DNA from: JBKEDH01 sp047975295 | Lineage (GTDB): Bacteria > Bacteroidota > Bacteroidia > Flavobacteriales > Flavobacteriaceae | NCBI GenBank assembly: GCA_047975295.1 | Contig: JBKEDH010000044.1 | Span: forward strand, 1-19,176 | Direction of reading: 5' to 3' | DNA: 19,176 nt | Part shown: one piece after another, positions 1-7,618 of the stretch | Layout of the letters: every line of letters starts with the position of its first letter | How positions within the stretch are numbered: position 1 is the first letter of the stretch | Notes under the pieces: generated by a model | The model's input: only the letters and a program-made list of their open reading frames with translations | Databases searched by the model: none | Told to the model about the DNA's origin: nothing | Translations under genes and position numbers: made by a program

Positions 1-190
1 CAACTGAACTCGTTTAAACTTTTATCAAGTAAACCAGCTATTATCTTCTATTTTGTCTCATTATACATCAAAAATAAACTATACAAAAAGTCTATCATAC
101 AAATTTAAACATGCTCTAAAATATTACTGTTTTCACTTCTTTTTGATAATTAATCCATTTTTTAAAAGATTTCGAAAACTGTACATAATT

Positions 191-229
191 TTTTTACGTA
201 AATTAGTTTTAAATTAATTCACGTAAAAA
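191..229. promoter_or_regulatory. 39-bp dyad immediately upstream of the metalloprotease start
   Basis: The 9-base arms TTTTTACGT (191-199) and ACGTAAAAA (221-229) are perfectly complementary and end one base before the ATG at 231. A second, inner pair AATTA/TAATT lies at 201-205 and 215-219. It could be a protein-binding dyad or a 5'-leader hairpin that hides the start codon. A weak -7-like TAGTTTTA sits at 204-211, but I found no good -33 TTG. The rest of 1-190 is AT-rich with no gene that I can see. Function is inferred from position only. Confidence 0.35.
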
Positions 230-230
230 G

Positions 231-1040
231 ATGAGAAAAATTGTATTATTTACACTGTTAACAGGTTCATGCTATTTATTAAATGCACAGATAAACCTAA
301 AAAAAGCCACAGGAGCACTTGAAAAAGGCGTAGCTGCACTTTCATTTTCGAATGAAGACGCCCAAAAATTAGCCAAAGAAGCTGTAGATTGGATGGACAA
401 CAATAATCCGGTCGCAGCAGCAGACGATCCTTATGCCCAACGTTTGGAGCGTGTTTTTGGAAAACATAAAAACGAAGATGGTTTGGCATTAAACTACAAG
501 GTTTACAAAGTAATAGACATTAATGCCTTTGCCTGTGCCGATGGCAGTGTACGTGTATTTTCGTCGTTAATGGATATTTTAACCGATAACGAACTGCTTG
601 CCGTAATCGGCCATGAAATCGGTCACGTAAAAAATGAAGACACTAAAGATGCCATGAAAAACGCTTACCTAAAAGCCGCCGCCATGGAAGCCGGTTCGGC
701 AGCTTCAAGTACTGTTGCCGTACTAAACGACAGCCAAATTGGCGAAATGGCCAATGCCATGCTCGATGCCTCGCACAGCAGAAAACAGGAAACACAGGCC
801 GACACATACTCGTACGATTTTATGAAAAAACACAATTACGAGGTGGTGGCCGCTTACACTGCTTTTAAAAAACTGGCTTTACTTTCGGCCGGTAGTGACA
901 TTAAAGGTTTTGAAAAAATGATGAGCTCGCACCCCGATAGTGAAAAACGAGCCGAAGCAGTTAAAAAACAAGCCCAAAAAGATAAACTTTGGAAAGACCC
1001 CGGAACAGTTAGCCTACCAACAACACCTTTAACGGAGTAA
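231..1040 (+). CDS. Secreted M48-family zinc metalloprotease
   Basis: This is a 269-residue peptidase that probably cleaves misfolded or envelope proteins in the periplasm. Residues 1-20 form a signal peptide (MRK, hydrophobic stretch, then LNAQ, a typical signal peptidase I site). A cysteine at residue 14 does not sit in a good lipobox. The zinc motif HEIGH is at 128-132, inside the usual M48 context of NELLAVIGHEIGH. The likely third zinc ligand is E187 in QETQAD, followed by the family's Y-x-x-D-F pattern, and SHPDSEKR near 233-240 is the usual M48 tail motif. There is no membrane anchor or TPR domain, so this is the short Oma1/BepA/LoiP-like core. It stands alone, with a dyad upstream and a long hairpin downstream. 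The family call is firm; the substrate is unknown. Confidence 0.9.
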   Translation: MRKIVLFTLLTGSCYLLNAQINLKKATGALEKGVAALSFSNEDAQKLAKEAVDWMDNNNPVAAADDPYAQRLERVFGKHKNEDGLALNYKVYKVIDINAFACADGSVRVFSSLMDILTDNELLAVIGHEIGHVKNEDTKDAMKNAYLKAAAMEAGSAASSTVAVLNDSQIGEMANAMLDASHSRKQETQADTYSYDFMKKHNYEVVAAYTAFKKLALLSAGSDIKGFEKMMSSHPDSEKRAEAVKKQAQKDKLWKDPGTVSLPTTPLTE

Positions 1041-1061
1041 TATTTTTGAGACTATAATAAA

Positions 1062-1181
1062 AAAAGAGGCTATCTAAAAAATTGTTTTATCATTTTGAAT
1101 GATCGTGAAAAATCCCTCTATAGGTTAGAATCATGGGATTTTCACTTCACCCAGAACAGCATTTTTTTAGATAGCTCTTTT
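1062..1181. repeat. Nested long-hairpin element, possible bidirectional terminator
   Basis: The outer arms at 1062-1081 and 1163-1181 pair over 19 positions with one unpaired G (core GCTATCTAAAAAA / TTTTTTAGATAGC). An inner pair lies at 1105-1116 (GTGAAAAATCCC) and 1135-1145 (GGGATTTTCAC), with one extra A in the left arm. The outer arms begin with an A-run and end with a T-run, so it could terminate transcription from both the protease gene and the convergent pseudouridine synthase gene. The nested design over about 120 bp is longer than a simple terminator and also resembles a dispersed palindromic (MITE/REP-like) element. Confidence 0.6.
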
Positions 1182-1209
1182 AGTTTAATGCTTTTAGTTT
1201 AATGCTTTT
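1182..1209. repeat. Two tandem copies of a 14-bp unit
   Basis: AGTTTAATGCTTTT occurs at 1182-1195 and again, perfectly, at 1196-1209, directly after the right arm of the hairpin element. It looks like a recent slippage or recombination duplication in the convergent intergenic region. No function is visible. Confidence 0.7.
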
Positions 1210-1274
1210 AGAATACACTTCCCGGTATAACTAAACAAATAACTTTACACCAAATTTATTTCACCTTAAAACCA

Positions 1275-2159
1275 TCACAACATCTTTAAAGTGGTAAGCT
1301 CTTGTTTGCTAAGGTGTTTCCAGTGTCCTCGGGGAATGTCCTTTTTTGTTAAATGGCCAATTGCCACGCAGTCTAAATTCAAAATATCATATTTAAAATG
1401 CTCGAAAATGGTACGGATTATGGTGTTTCCCGTATTTTTTATCTTAAGACCAATTTCTTTTTTTGAAGCTCCTTCAATATAGCTTATCTCTTCAACTTCT
1501 ATAAATTTATCGTCTGCCTTAAAGCCATTTTTAATCTTTTTAAAGTCTTCTAACTTTAAATTTTTATCCAATTCAATATGGAATAAGCGCGCCACTCCTT
1601 TTTTCGAATTGGTAAACTTGGCCACGATATCGGGATCGTTGGTAAACAACAATAGGCCTTTGGAATTTCTGCCTAACCGCCCAATGGGCTTTATTTTGGC
1701 CGAAGTTGCATTAGTCACCAAATCCATTACCGTCCTACCCTTTCCTTCACTTGTTGTAGTAGCAAAACCTTTGGGTTTGTTAAGCAGCACATAAGCCTTT
1801 TTTTCGGGAGTAATTTTGGCACCATCGTAGCGTATCTCGTCGGTGGGCTGTACTTTATAGCCCATTTCGGTAACAACTTTGCCATTAACGGTTACCAAAC
1901 CCGTTGCAATATGCACATCGGCCTCACGGCGCGAACACATACCCGAATTGGCCACATATTTGTTAAGCCGTATGGTACCATCGTCCTTTTTTATAGATTT
2001 TGGCATTTCGGTAGTGGTTTTCCTTATGGGCGCATTGCCACGAGCATAGCTTTTAGATTTTGAAAACTGACCTCTGTTAGATGTTTTATTATTGCGTGCT
2101 TGTTGTTGTCCCCGCCCAGAAGATTTTCCTTTTCCTCCTGCTCCTTGATGTCTGCTCAT
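1275..2159 (-). CDS. RsuA/RluB-family pseudouridine synthase homologue, probable pseudoenzyme
   Basis: Active members of this family isomerise a specific uridine in rRNA. From the ATG at 2159 the protein has 294 residues; a longer reading starts only at a TTG (2177). Residues 1-55 are a low-complexity Gly/Lys/Arg/Gln-rich tail. An S4 RNA-binding domain begins at IRLNKYVANSGMCSRREAD (about 63-81), and the synthase domain starts at YVLLNKPKG. The signature normally reads GRLD with the catalytic Asp; here it reads GRLGRNSKGLLLFTND, with Gly163 in that place (codon GGC, one transition from GAC). The conserved Tyr of the K-x-Y motif is Phe193 (ARLFHIELD), and the usual Arg pair near RRIFEH reads IIRTIFEH. 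The fold and S4 domain seem intact, so it may bind rRNA without catalysing. It lies 66 bp after the prenyltransferase, as the last gene of that operon. Confidence 0.8.
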   Translation of the reverse strand: MSRHQGAGGKGKSSGRGQQQARNNKTSNRGQFSKSKSYARGNAPIRKTTTEMPKSIKKDDGTIRLNKYVANSGMCSRREADVHIATGLVTVNGKVVTEMGYKVQPTDEIRYDGAKITPEKKAYVLLNKPKGFATTTSEGKGRTVMDLVTNATSAKIKPIGRLGRNSKGLLLFTNDPDIVAKFTNSKKGVARLFHIELDKNLKLEDFKKIKNGFKADDKFIEVEEISYIEGASKKEIGLKIKNTGNTIIRTIFEHFKYDILNLDCVAIGHLTKKDIPRGHWKHLSKQELTTLKML

Positions 2160-2225
2160 AGCATTTATTTTTTGCAAAGATAAGCTATAATTTGATATTT
2201 TGGCTATGCCTATTTGGGTTGTCGA

Positions 2226-3131
2226 TTAGAACAATCGGTTTAAAACTACATCGACATCAATAAGTAGAATACTGAATACTCCGGCTACAATAATAAATTT
2301 TAAGATATTGTGCAGTATTATATAATGGATTTTGGTTTTCGACTTAAAGAGTATCATATTGAACACCATCAATAATAAAACACATAAATAAAAATACAGA
2401 TACATATACCCAATCTGGAATTTAAATACCAGCAAATAAATAGGAACAAGTGTTAAAAGGGACAAGGCTAAAAGCATGTACTTTGCTATTTTTTCGCTAT
2501 AAACTACAGGAATGGTTTGGTAGCCCTGCAATAAATCGCCCGAAAGATTTCCCAAATCTTTGGTAAGTTCCCGCATGGAAACAATAAGGAATAGAAAAAC
2601 GGCATGAACAAAAATAACCTGTTCGAAATTTTTATAGTACATAAAAATAGCAAAAAATGGTAAAATGGTAAGTATCGCCGAGGTTAGATTTCCTATAAAA
2701 GGCATTTTTTTTAATTTATGCGAATACAGCCAAATACCGAAAATATATACCGAAAAAAACAGAACAGCATTAAACGATACATAACTGGCAAAGATTACTG
2801 ATAAGAAATTTAGCACAAAATAAAATGATAGCTTGGTATTTTGGCTTACCAACCGATCCAATTTCGATTTTAAGGGCCGATTGATTAAGTCTTTTTCCGA
2901 ATCGTAAAAATTATTGATGATATACCCTCCCGCAATGGTGGCCACCGTTGCCAAAACCAACATAAACAGATTGGAGTCGAAAATTACTTCACGCAAAGGT
3001 CTGTCGTGAGCCAAAATATAAATGGACGTTAAATATTGGGCAATTACGATAACGAGGATATTGTACCCCCTAACCACCGAAAACATACTAAAAAACTTGA
3101 TAAAAATATGTTTTTGTTTTCGAGACAGCAT
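2226..3131 (-). CDS. UbiA-superfamily prenyltransferase (geranylgeranylglycerol-phosphate geranylgeranyltransferase-like)
   Basis: This integral membrane enzyme of 301 residues transfers a polyprenyl group from its diphosphate to an acceptor. The first Asp-rich motif is N73-F-Y-D77-S-E-K-D81 (NxxxDxxxD, binding Mg-diphosphate). The second is KDLGNLSGD, with D192 and D199. About eight hydrophobic segments surround these motifs, as expected for UbiA. Flavobacterial homologues next to mevalonate genes are usually annotated as geranylgeranylglycerol-phosphate geranylgeranyltransferase, but the acceptor is not proven. Its position 65 bp after mevalonate kinase fits use of an isoprenoid made by the same operon. 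The superfamily is firm; the exact substrate is inference. Confidence 0.85.
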   Translation of the reverse strand: MLSRKQKHIFIKFFSMFSVVRGYNILVIVIAQYLTSIYILAHDRPLREVIFDSNLFMLVLATVATIAGGYIINNFYDSEKDLINRPLKSKLDRLVSQNTKLSFYFVLNFLSVIFASYVSFNAVLFFSVYIFGIWLYSHKLKKMPFIGNLTSAILTILPFFAIFMYYKNFEQVIFVHAVFLFLIVSMRELTKDLGNLSGDLLQGYQTIPVVYSEKIAKYMLLALSLLTLVPIYLLVFKFQIGYMYLYFYLCVLLLMVFNMILFKSKTKIHYIILHNILKFIIVAGVFSILLIDVDVVLNRLF

Positions 3132-3196
3132 TATAATTAATTGGAATTTAGTCTATTTAAGACTTGATGGATTTTAATCGGGGTCGTGTTTTATCC

Positions 3197-4126
3197 TTAA
3201 AAGCTGTAAACCACTTCCAATTTATGGTTTTTAAGCGATTGTTTTGCTTTTTCCATATCTTCGGTAAAACCAAGAATATAACCGCCGCCACCCGAGCCAC
3301 AAAGTTTGAGATAGTACTCGTTAGTCTCGATACCCTTTTTCCACAGATCGTGAAACTGTTGCGGAATCATGGGTTTAAAATGATTTAGCACGACTTTTGA
3401 AAGTTGCTTAGTGTTTTTGAACAGGGATTTTATATCACCTTTTAAAAAGTCGTCGATACAGGCATCGGTATGCTTTATAAATTGGTTTTTAAGCATGTTA
3501 CGAAAACCTTCCTGTTTCATGTTTTCCATAAAAATACTAACCATTGGTGCGGTTTCGCCCACAATGCCACTATCCAACAAAAATACGGCTCCCTTGCCAT
3601 CGGTTTTTTGCGATGGTATACCGGTAGCTTCAATATTATCTTTTGAATTGATAAGGATAGGAATGCTTAAATAACTATTTAGAGGATCTAGACCGGAAGA
3701 TTTTCCATGGAAGAAAGATTCCATTTCAGAAAAAATTACTTTTAGGGTCAATAGTTTTTCTCGAGTCAAATTTTCTAAAACCGTTATTTTATCGTGCGCA
3801 TATTTATCGTAAATGGCCGCTACCAAGGCACCACTACTACCAACACCGTAACCTTGCGGTATGGATGAATCGAAATACATACCGGCTTCAACATCCTGTT
3901 TTAAAGCCCTTGTATTGAAGGTTACCAATTCCGGATTTAATTGCTCCAAATAAAGTACAAAATGCTTTAAACTATCGTTTGATTTTTTTGCTTCTTCCGA
4001 AGGGTTTTTGCTATGTTTTAGAGCTCCTTTGTAAAAGTTATATGGTATGGACAGTCCTTTAGAATCCTTAATAATACCATACTCTCCAAAGAGTAATATT
4101 TTTGAATAAAATAACGGTCCCTTCAT
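3197..4126 (-). CDS. Mevalonate kinase (GHMP kinase family)
   Basis: It phosphorylates mevalonate at the 5-hydroxyl using ATP, in the cytosolic mevalonate route to isopentenyl diphosphate. I place the start at the ATG at 4126 (MKGPLFYSKILLFGEYG, 309 residues); the 15-bp longer reading depends on a TTG. Visible motifs are the N-terminal substrate motif KILLFGEYG (9-17), the GHMP ATP loop IPQGYGVGSSGAL (about 89-101), the mevalonate-kinase-type motif FHGKSSGLDP (about 139-148, with the catalytic-type Asp), and the C-terminal glycine loop CGSGGGGY (about 278-283). It lies 84 bp after diphosphomevalonate decarboxylase in one operon. A phosphomevalonate kinase activity must be encoded elsewhere, since none lies in the window. 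Another GHMP kinase of this pathway is possible but less likely given the FHGKSSGLDP motif. Confidence 0.82.
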   Translation of the reverse strand: MKGPLFYSKILLFGEYGIIKDSKGLSIPYNFYKGALKHSKNPSEEAKKSNDSLKHFVLYLEQLNPELVTFNTRALKQDVEAGMYFDSSIPQGYGVGSSGALVAAIYDKYAHDKITVLENLTREKLLTLKVIFSEMESFFHGKSSGLDPLNSYLSIPILINSKDNIEATGIPSQKTDGKGAVFLLDSGIVGETAPMVSIFMENMKQEGFRNMLKNQFIKHTDACIDDFLKGDIKSLFKNTKQLSKVVLNHFKPMIPQQFHDLWKKGIETNEYYLKLCGSGGGGYILGFTEDMEKAKQSLKNHKLEVVYSF

Positions 4127-4210
4127 TTTTTTAGTGAACAATTAATAATTTATCTGTTGCTTTCAATAAAATTAACGATTGTAAAGTTAATGTACAAACA
4201 TTTTCAACCT

Positions 4211-5296
4211 TTAACTTTTAATCTCTTCTGCTCCAAATCCAATTTCGTCGCAAATATACTGTTCATTCTCACAATATGCAACTAACTCATTTTTAATAAA
4301 TTCAAATATTTTTTCGGCTTCGTATTTCGGGTAAAGCACATGCACATTGGCACCCGCATCGAGAGTAAACCCTACATGCAGACCCGTAACTTGCCTAAAA
4401 GCCCATATTTTATTGATTATTTCGAGTGTATTGGGCTTCATCAAAATAAAATATGGCCGGCTGGCCATCATCATGGCATGCAAGGTCAAGGCTTCGCTTT
4501 CAATCAAATTTATAAAAGCCTTTAAATCGCCATTTTCCAAAATTGGTTTTAAACTTTCCATGTTTTTATGTGCTTGTTCAAACCGGTTTTCGGCAAAAGG
4601 ATGCTCGTGCATTAAATTGTGCCCAATAGTACTACTTACCGTTTTTTCGCCTTTATCGACCAACAAAATGGTGTCCTGATAATTTTTAAAATGCCGGTGT
4701 ACGGGATAGGGATATTTTACACCGAACAGATTGTTACTTCCCGAAACCGTATTATTATCGCCCCAAACAATTAAGTCGCCTTCAATACTTCGGCAGGCAC
4801 TACCAGAACCCAAGCGTGCCAAAAACGATGCTTTTTGGTTAAAATGGTTTTTGGTTATTTTATGGCCACTAAGCAATCGCTCTACACTCATTAAACATAA
4901 CGCTAAAGCACTCATACCACTTGCCGATGAGGCTATACCCGAACTGTGTGGAAAGGTATTTTTGGTTTCGATAATAAATTTATAACACTTTAAAAACGGT
5001 AAAAATACTTCAATACGTTTAAAAAAAGTTTCTATTTTTGGTTTAAAGGCTTGGTTTTCCTTGCCTTCAAAAAACACATCAAAATCAAAATTGGTTTGGT
5101 TTTCCTTTTCATAAAATGTTAACGATGTAATGGTTTTACACTGGTTTAACGTAAAACTAATAGACGGATTTGCCGGAATTTGTCCTTGCTTTTTTCCCCA
5201 ATATTTAATTAATGCAATGTTACTGGGTGATTGCCAAGTTACTTTTCCTGTTTTTATGGCATTGGTGTAGGGCTGCGGTATAAATTGTTCGGTCAT
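4211..5296 (-). CDS. mvaD: Diphosphomevalonate decarboxylase
   Basis: This enzyme catalyses ATP-dependent decarboxylation of 5-diphosphomevalonate to isopentenyl diphosphate, the last step of the mevalonate pathway. The protein is 361 residues. Its diagnostic stretch SPSNIALIKYWGKK is at about 23-36. The GHMP phosphate-binding loop PHSSGIASSASGMSALAL is near 116-133, and RLGSGSACRSIEG is at 161-173. The late motif TLDAGANVHVLYP holds the conserved Asp (D313) that acts as base in family members. All key motifs are present, so it should be active. It starts only 3 bp after the DUF1697 stop, so the two are probably translated from one message, with mevalonate kinase and the prenyltransferase following. 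Confidence 0.95.
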   Translation of the reverse strand: MTEQFIPQPYTNAIKTGKVTWQSPSNIALIKYWGKKQGQIPANPSISFTLNQCKTITSLTFYEKENQTNFDFDVFFEGKENQAFKPKIETFFKRIEVFLPFLKCYKFIIETKNTFPHSSGIASSASGMSALALCLMSVERLLSGHKITKNHFNQKASFLARLGSGSACRSIEGDLIVWGDNNTVSGSNNLFGVKYPYPVHRHFKNYQDTILLVDKGEKTVSSTIGHNLMHEHPFAENRFEQAHKNMESLKPILENGDLKAFINLIESEALTLHAMMMASRPYFILMKPNTLEIINKIWAFRQVTGLHVGFTLDAGANVHVLYPKYEAEKIFEFIKNELVAYCENEQYICDEIGFGAEEIKS

Positions 5297-5299
5297 GGT

Positions 5300-5833
5300 T
5301 TAATATTCTGCCAACAAAGATAATAACTTTAGCATGGTTTTATAATTTCTAGCCGTTGCTGTAACTTTAAGTTTATTTTCGAAAAAATTATTATTGAATT
5401 TTGTCCGAGCATAACCTGCCGAAGCATAAAAATACACACAGGATTTGGTTACCATAATTTCTTCGTTTGGGTATGATATGTTCGATATTTCGATAATTGA
5501 TGCTTCATCGGGAATGGTGTACAAAAGTGAAAAATAACTGTTTTTCTTTTTTTCTTTAGGGAAAGGACAGGCATTGAAAACATATTGCAAAGTTTCTGGA
5601 CTTACCATTAGAACCGGTACTTTAAAGCCAAAATGATTTTGAATGGCTTCGCTTATCTTTAAAGCCAAACTATTAGGTTCTTCTTCCGAAGTAAAAATTA
5701 CATTTCCACTTTGAATATAGGTTGTAACCTTTTTTAACCCTTCAGCCATCAAAATACCACGCAATTCGGCCATGGGTATTTTTTTATGACCGCCTACGTT
5801 TATACCGCGTAAAAAAGCAATGTATGTTTTCAT
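5300..5833 (-). CDS. DUF1697 family protein
   Basis: The 177-residue protein begins MKTYIAFLRGINVGGHKKIP, the family's characteristic opening (AFLRGINVGG, then the KVTTYIQSGNVIF segment at about 35-47). DUF1697 proteins are small, soluble, ferredoxin-like-fold proteins with no settled function. It is the first gene of the mevalonate cluster, separated by 3 bp from diphosphomevalonate decarboxylase, but nothing in the sequence ties it chemically to the pathway. It is full length for the family. Confidence 0.9.
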   Translation of the reverse strand: MKTYIAFLRGINVGGHKKIPMAELRGILMAEGLKKVTTYIQSGNVIFTSEEEPNSLALKISEAIQNHFGFKVPVLMVSPETLQYVFNACPFPKEKKKNSYFSLLYTIPDEASIIEISNISYPNEEIMVTKSCVYFYASAGYARTKFNNNFFENKLKVTATARNYKTMLKLLSLLAEY

Positions 5834-5878
5834 GTTAAACTCATTTAAACTTTATCAATTAACTAAAAGACATTTTCT

Positions 5879-5910
5879 TAAAATTAAGCCCATAAGTTAA
5901 ACATTTACAA
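5879..5910 (-). promoter_or_regulatory. Candidate Bacteroidota-type promoter of the mevalonate cluster
   Basis: On the minus strand, TTG (5910-5908, inside a TTTTTG) is followed after 21 bases by TAATTTTA (5886-5879). This is close to the Bacteroidota sigma pattern TTG-N19-21-TAnnTTTG, with the final G replaced by A. It would leave a leader of about 40 bases before the DUF1697 ATG at 5833. AT-rich DNA yields such matches by chance, so the call is tentative. Confidence 0.3.
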
Positions 5911-5972
5911 AAATTTTACTGTTTTATTTTTAATTTCTTATTTTGTATCAGATTTAAAAATCCATCTAAACC

Positions 5973-6335
5973 ATGAAAAAAATCGTAACTTTATTTTTAT
6001 TTGCCGTTTCCTATATTGTTTTTGCCAATAATCCTACCTCCCAAACACCACCAAATGTTGGTGATGTACTAACTATAAACGCACCCAAGGACGGCAGTTA
6101 TAACCATATCGATTTTCCTAAATTAAACACCATTGTAAAACGTGGTAGTGTTGCCAATTACAAAAGTGTGTACGGCCAAAATGTAGTTGTAAAAGCGGTT
6201 AATACCGACACATCGGGAAAAACCGAAGTTGTGCTTAAAAGTCGGGACAACAAGCGTTTTTTTGGTTTCGCAAAAACTGTAAAAGCCAATTATTTTGAGG
6301 CCATAAAATCGGGCGAACTAGCCAAAATCGAATAA
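5973..6335 (+). CDS. Small secreted protein of unknown function
   Basis: The 120-residue protein has a clear signal peptide (MKKIVTLFLFAVSYIVFA, likely cleavage before NNPTSQ). The mature part is about 100 residues, polar and slightly basic, with alternating hydrophobic residues that suggest beta strands (VGDVLTINAP, NVVVKAV, TEVVLKS). It has no cysteine pair, no lipobox and no catalytic motif that I recognise. It is divergent from the DUF1697/mevalonate operon and convergent with the flavoprotein gene. A run of seven C residues lies at 6354-6360, just past its stop. I do not know its function. Confidence 0.75.
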   Translation: MKKIVTLFLFAVSYIVFANNPTSQTPPNVGDVLTINAPKDGSYNHIDFPKLNTIVKRGSVANYKSVYGQNVVVKAVNTDTSGKTEVVLKSRDNKRFFGFAKTVKANYFEAIKSGELAKIE

Positions 6336-6388
6336 CATTTTAAAAAATTACAGCCCCCCCTTTAATCAATAAGTCCAAATTGTTTTAT

Positions 6389-7618
6389 TTACAATCTGGC
6401 TTTTATATTTCCTGTAACCGCCTTAGCTACCAAAAAGGCTCCTGTCCAAGCATTTTGAAAATTAAAACCTCCTGTTACGGCATCGACATTAATTACTTCT
6501 CCGGCAAAAAATAGGTTGTGGAGCAATTTGCTTTCGTAGGTTTTAAAATTGATTTCTTTTAAATCTACCCCACCTGCCGTTACAAATTCGTCTTTAAAAG
6601 TGCTTTTTCCCGTTACAGTAAAAACGGCACTGGTAAGCTGGCTTGCCAAAGCCTCTATTTGTAATTTGTTACTATCGGCCCAACGCATTTCTTTGTTGAT
6701 ACCGCTTGCTAAAACCAACTTTTGCCAAAGCCGCTTGGGTAAATTGAACATAACCGATTTATGGATGTTTTTTTTAGCTAAGTCATGTTTAAAAACAAAT
6801 AATTGATTCAAACCATCTTCAAGTGATTGATTAATAAAATTGATCTCTATTTTAAACTTATAGTTTCGCTTGGCAAGCTCAAGCGCACCAAAAGCCGAAA
6901 GTTTTAAAATAGCAGGTGCACTTAAACCTATGTGGGTAATTAGTAATGGGCCTTCGCTATGTAACGTTGTTCCAACCACTTTTACTGTAACATTTTGGAC
7001 AACAACACCTTGAATATCCTGTAAACGTTTATCTTTAATCTCGAACGTAAATAACGATGGTACTGGTGGAACCACCGTATGTCCCAAACTTTTCAAAAGT
7101 GTCCATATTTTTGGATTACTCCCTGTTGTTATGATAAGTTTTTCTGCTGAAAAACAACCTTGCGATGTACTTACTTGCCACAAATCATGCTCTTTTTCTA
7201 TATGATTTACGACATGGCTATACAGCACTTTAACACCATGCTTTTTAGCTTCGTTTACAAAACAATCTATTATAGTCTGCGACGAATTGCTTTTCGGGAA
7301 CATACGCCCATCAGGTTCTGTTTTTAATTCAACACCATGCTTGGCAAACCATTCTACGGTATCGCCTGTCATAAATTTATGGAAAGGCCCTAAAAGTTCC
7401 TTTTCGCCCCGCGGATAGTATTTAACCAACGCTTGTGGTATAAACTCGGCATGGGTAACGTTGCAACGGCCACCACCGGAAATTTTTACTTTTTGAAGCC
7501 CCGTTTTTCCTTTTTCTAAAATACACACTTTAAGCTTCGGATTCTGTTCAGCAATATTAATAGCCGTAAAAAAACCTGCGGCGCCACCACCAACTATAAT
7601 AATATCGTTATGCTTCAT
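6389..7618 (-). CDS. BaiN/HI0933-family NAD(P)/FAD-dependent oxidoreductase
   Basis: This 409-residue flavoprotein opens with the dinucleotide-binding motif IIIVGGGAAGFFTA (G10-x-G12-x-x-G15) and an acidic strand end at ILEKG. The family signature KVKISGGGRCNVTHAEF follows at about 43-59. The C-terminal FAD-binding part, GEVINVDAVTGGFNFQNAW, contains the expected GG-x-N-x-Q pattern. Members are cytosolic two-domain flavoproteins of mostly unknown substrate; the Bai name comes from a bile-acid gene and should not be taken as function here. Its ATG overlaps the stop of the phosphodiesterase gene by 4 bp (ATGA), so the two are translationally coupled. Confidence 0.9.
   Translation of the reverse strand: MKHNDIIIVGGGAAGFFTAINIAEQNPKLKVCILEKGKTGLQKVKISGGGRCNVTHAEFIPQALVKYYPRGEKELLGPFHKFMTGDTVEWFAKHGVELKTEPDGRMFPKSNSSQTIIDCFVNEAKKHGVKVLYSHVVNHIEKEHDLWQVSTSQGCFSAEKLIITTGSNPKIWTLLKSLGHTVVPPVPSLFTFEIKDKRLQDIQGVVVQNVTVKVVGTTLHSEGPLLITHIGLSAPAILKLSAFGALELAKRNYKFKIEINFINQSLEDGLNQLFVFKHDLAKKNIHKSVMFNLPKRLWQKLVLASGINKEMRWADSNKLQIEALASQLTSAVFTVTGKSTFKDEFVTAGGVDLKEINFKTYESKLLHNLFFAGEVINVDAVTGGFNFQNAWTGAFLVAKAVTGNIKARL

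Noticed and set aside
231..290. Lipoprotein signal in the metalloprotease (TGSC at residues 11-14).
   Set aside because: The -3 position is Thr, and a good signal peptidase I site (LNAQ) follows; the secreted form is more likely.
4127..4141. TTG start adding five residues to mevalonate kinase (and similarly TTG at 2177 for the pseudouridine synthase).
   Set aside because: In both cases an ATG a few codons downstream gives the natural family N-terminus.
6354..6360. Run of seven C residues that might allow phase variation.
   Set aside because: It lies between convergent genes, outside any coding region or promoter that I can see.
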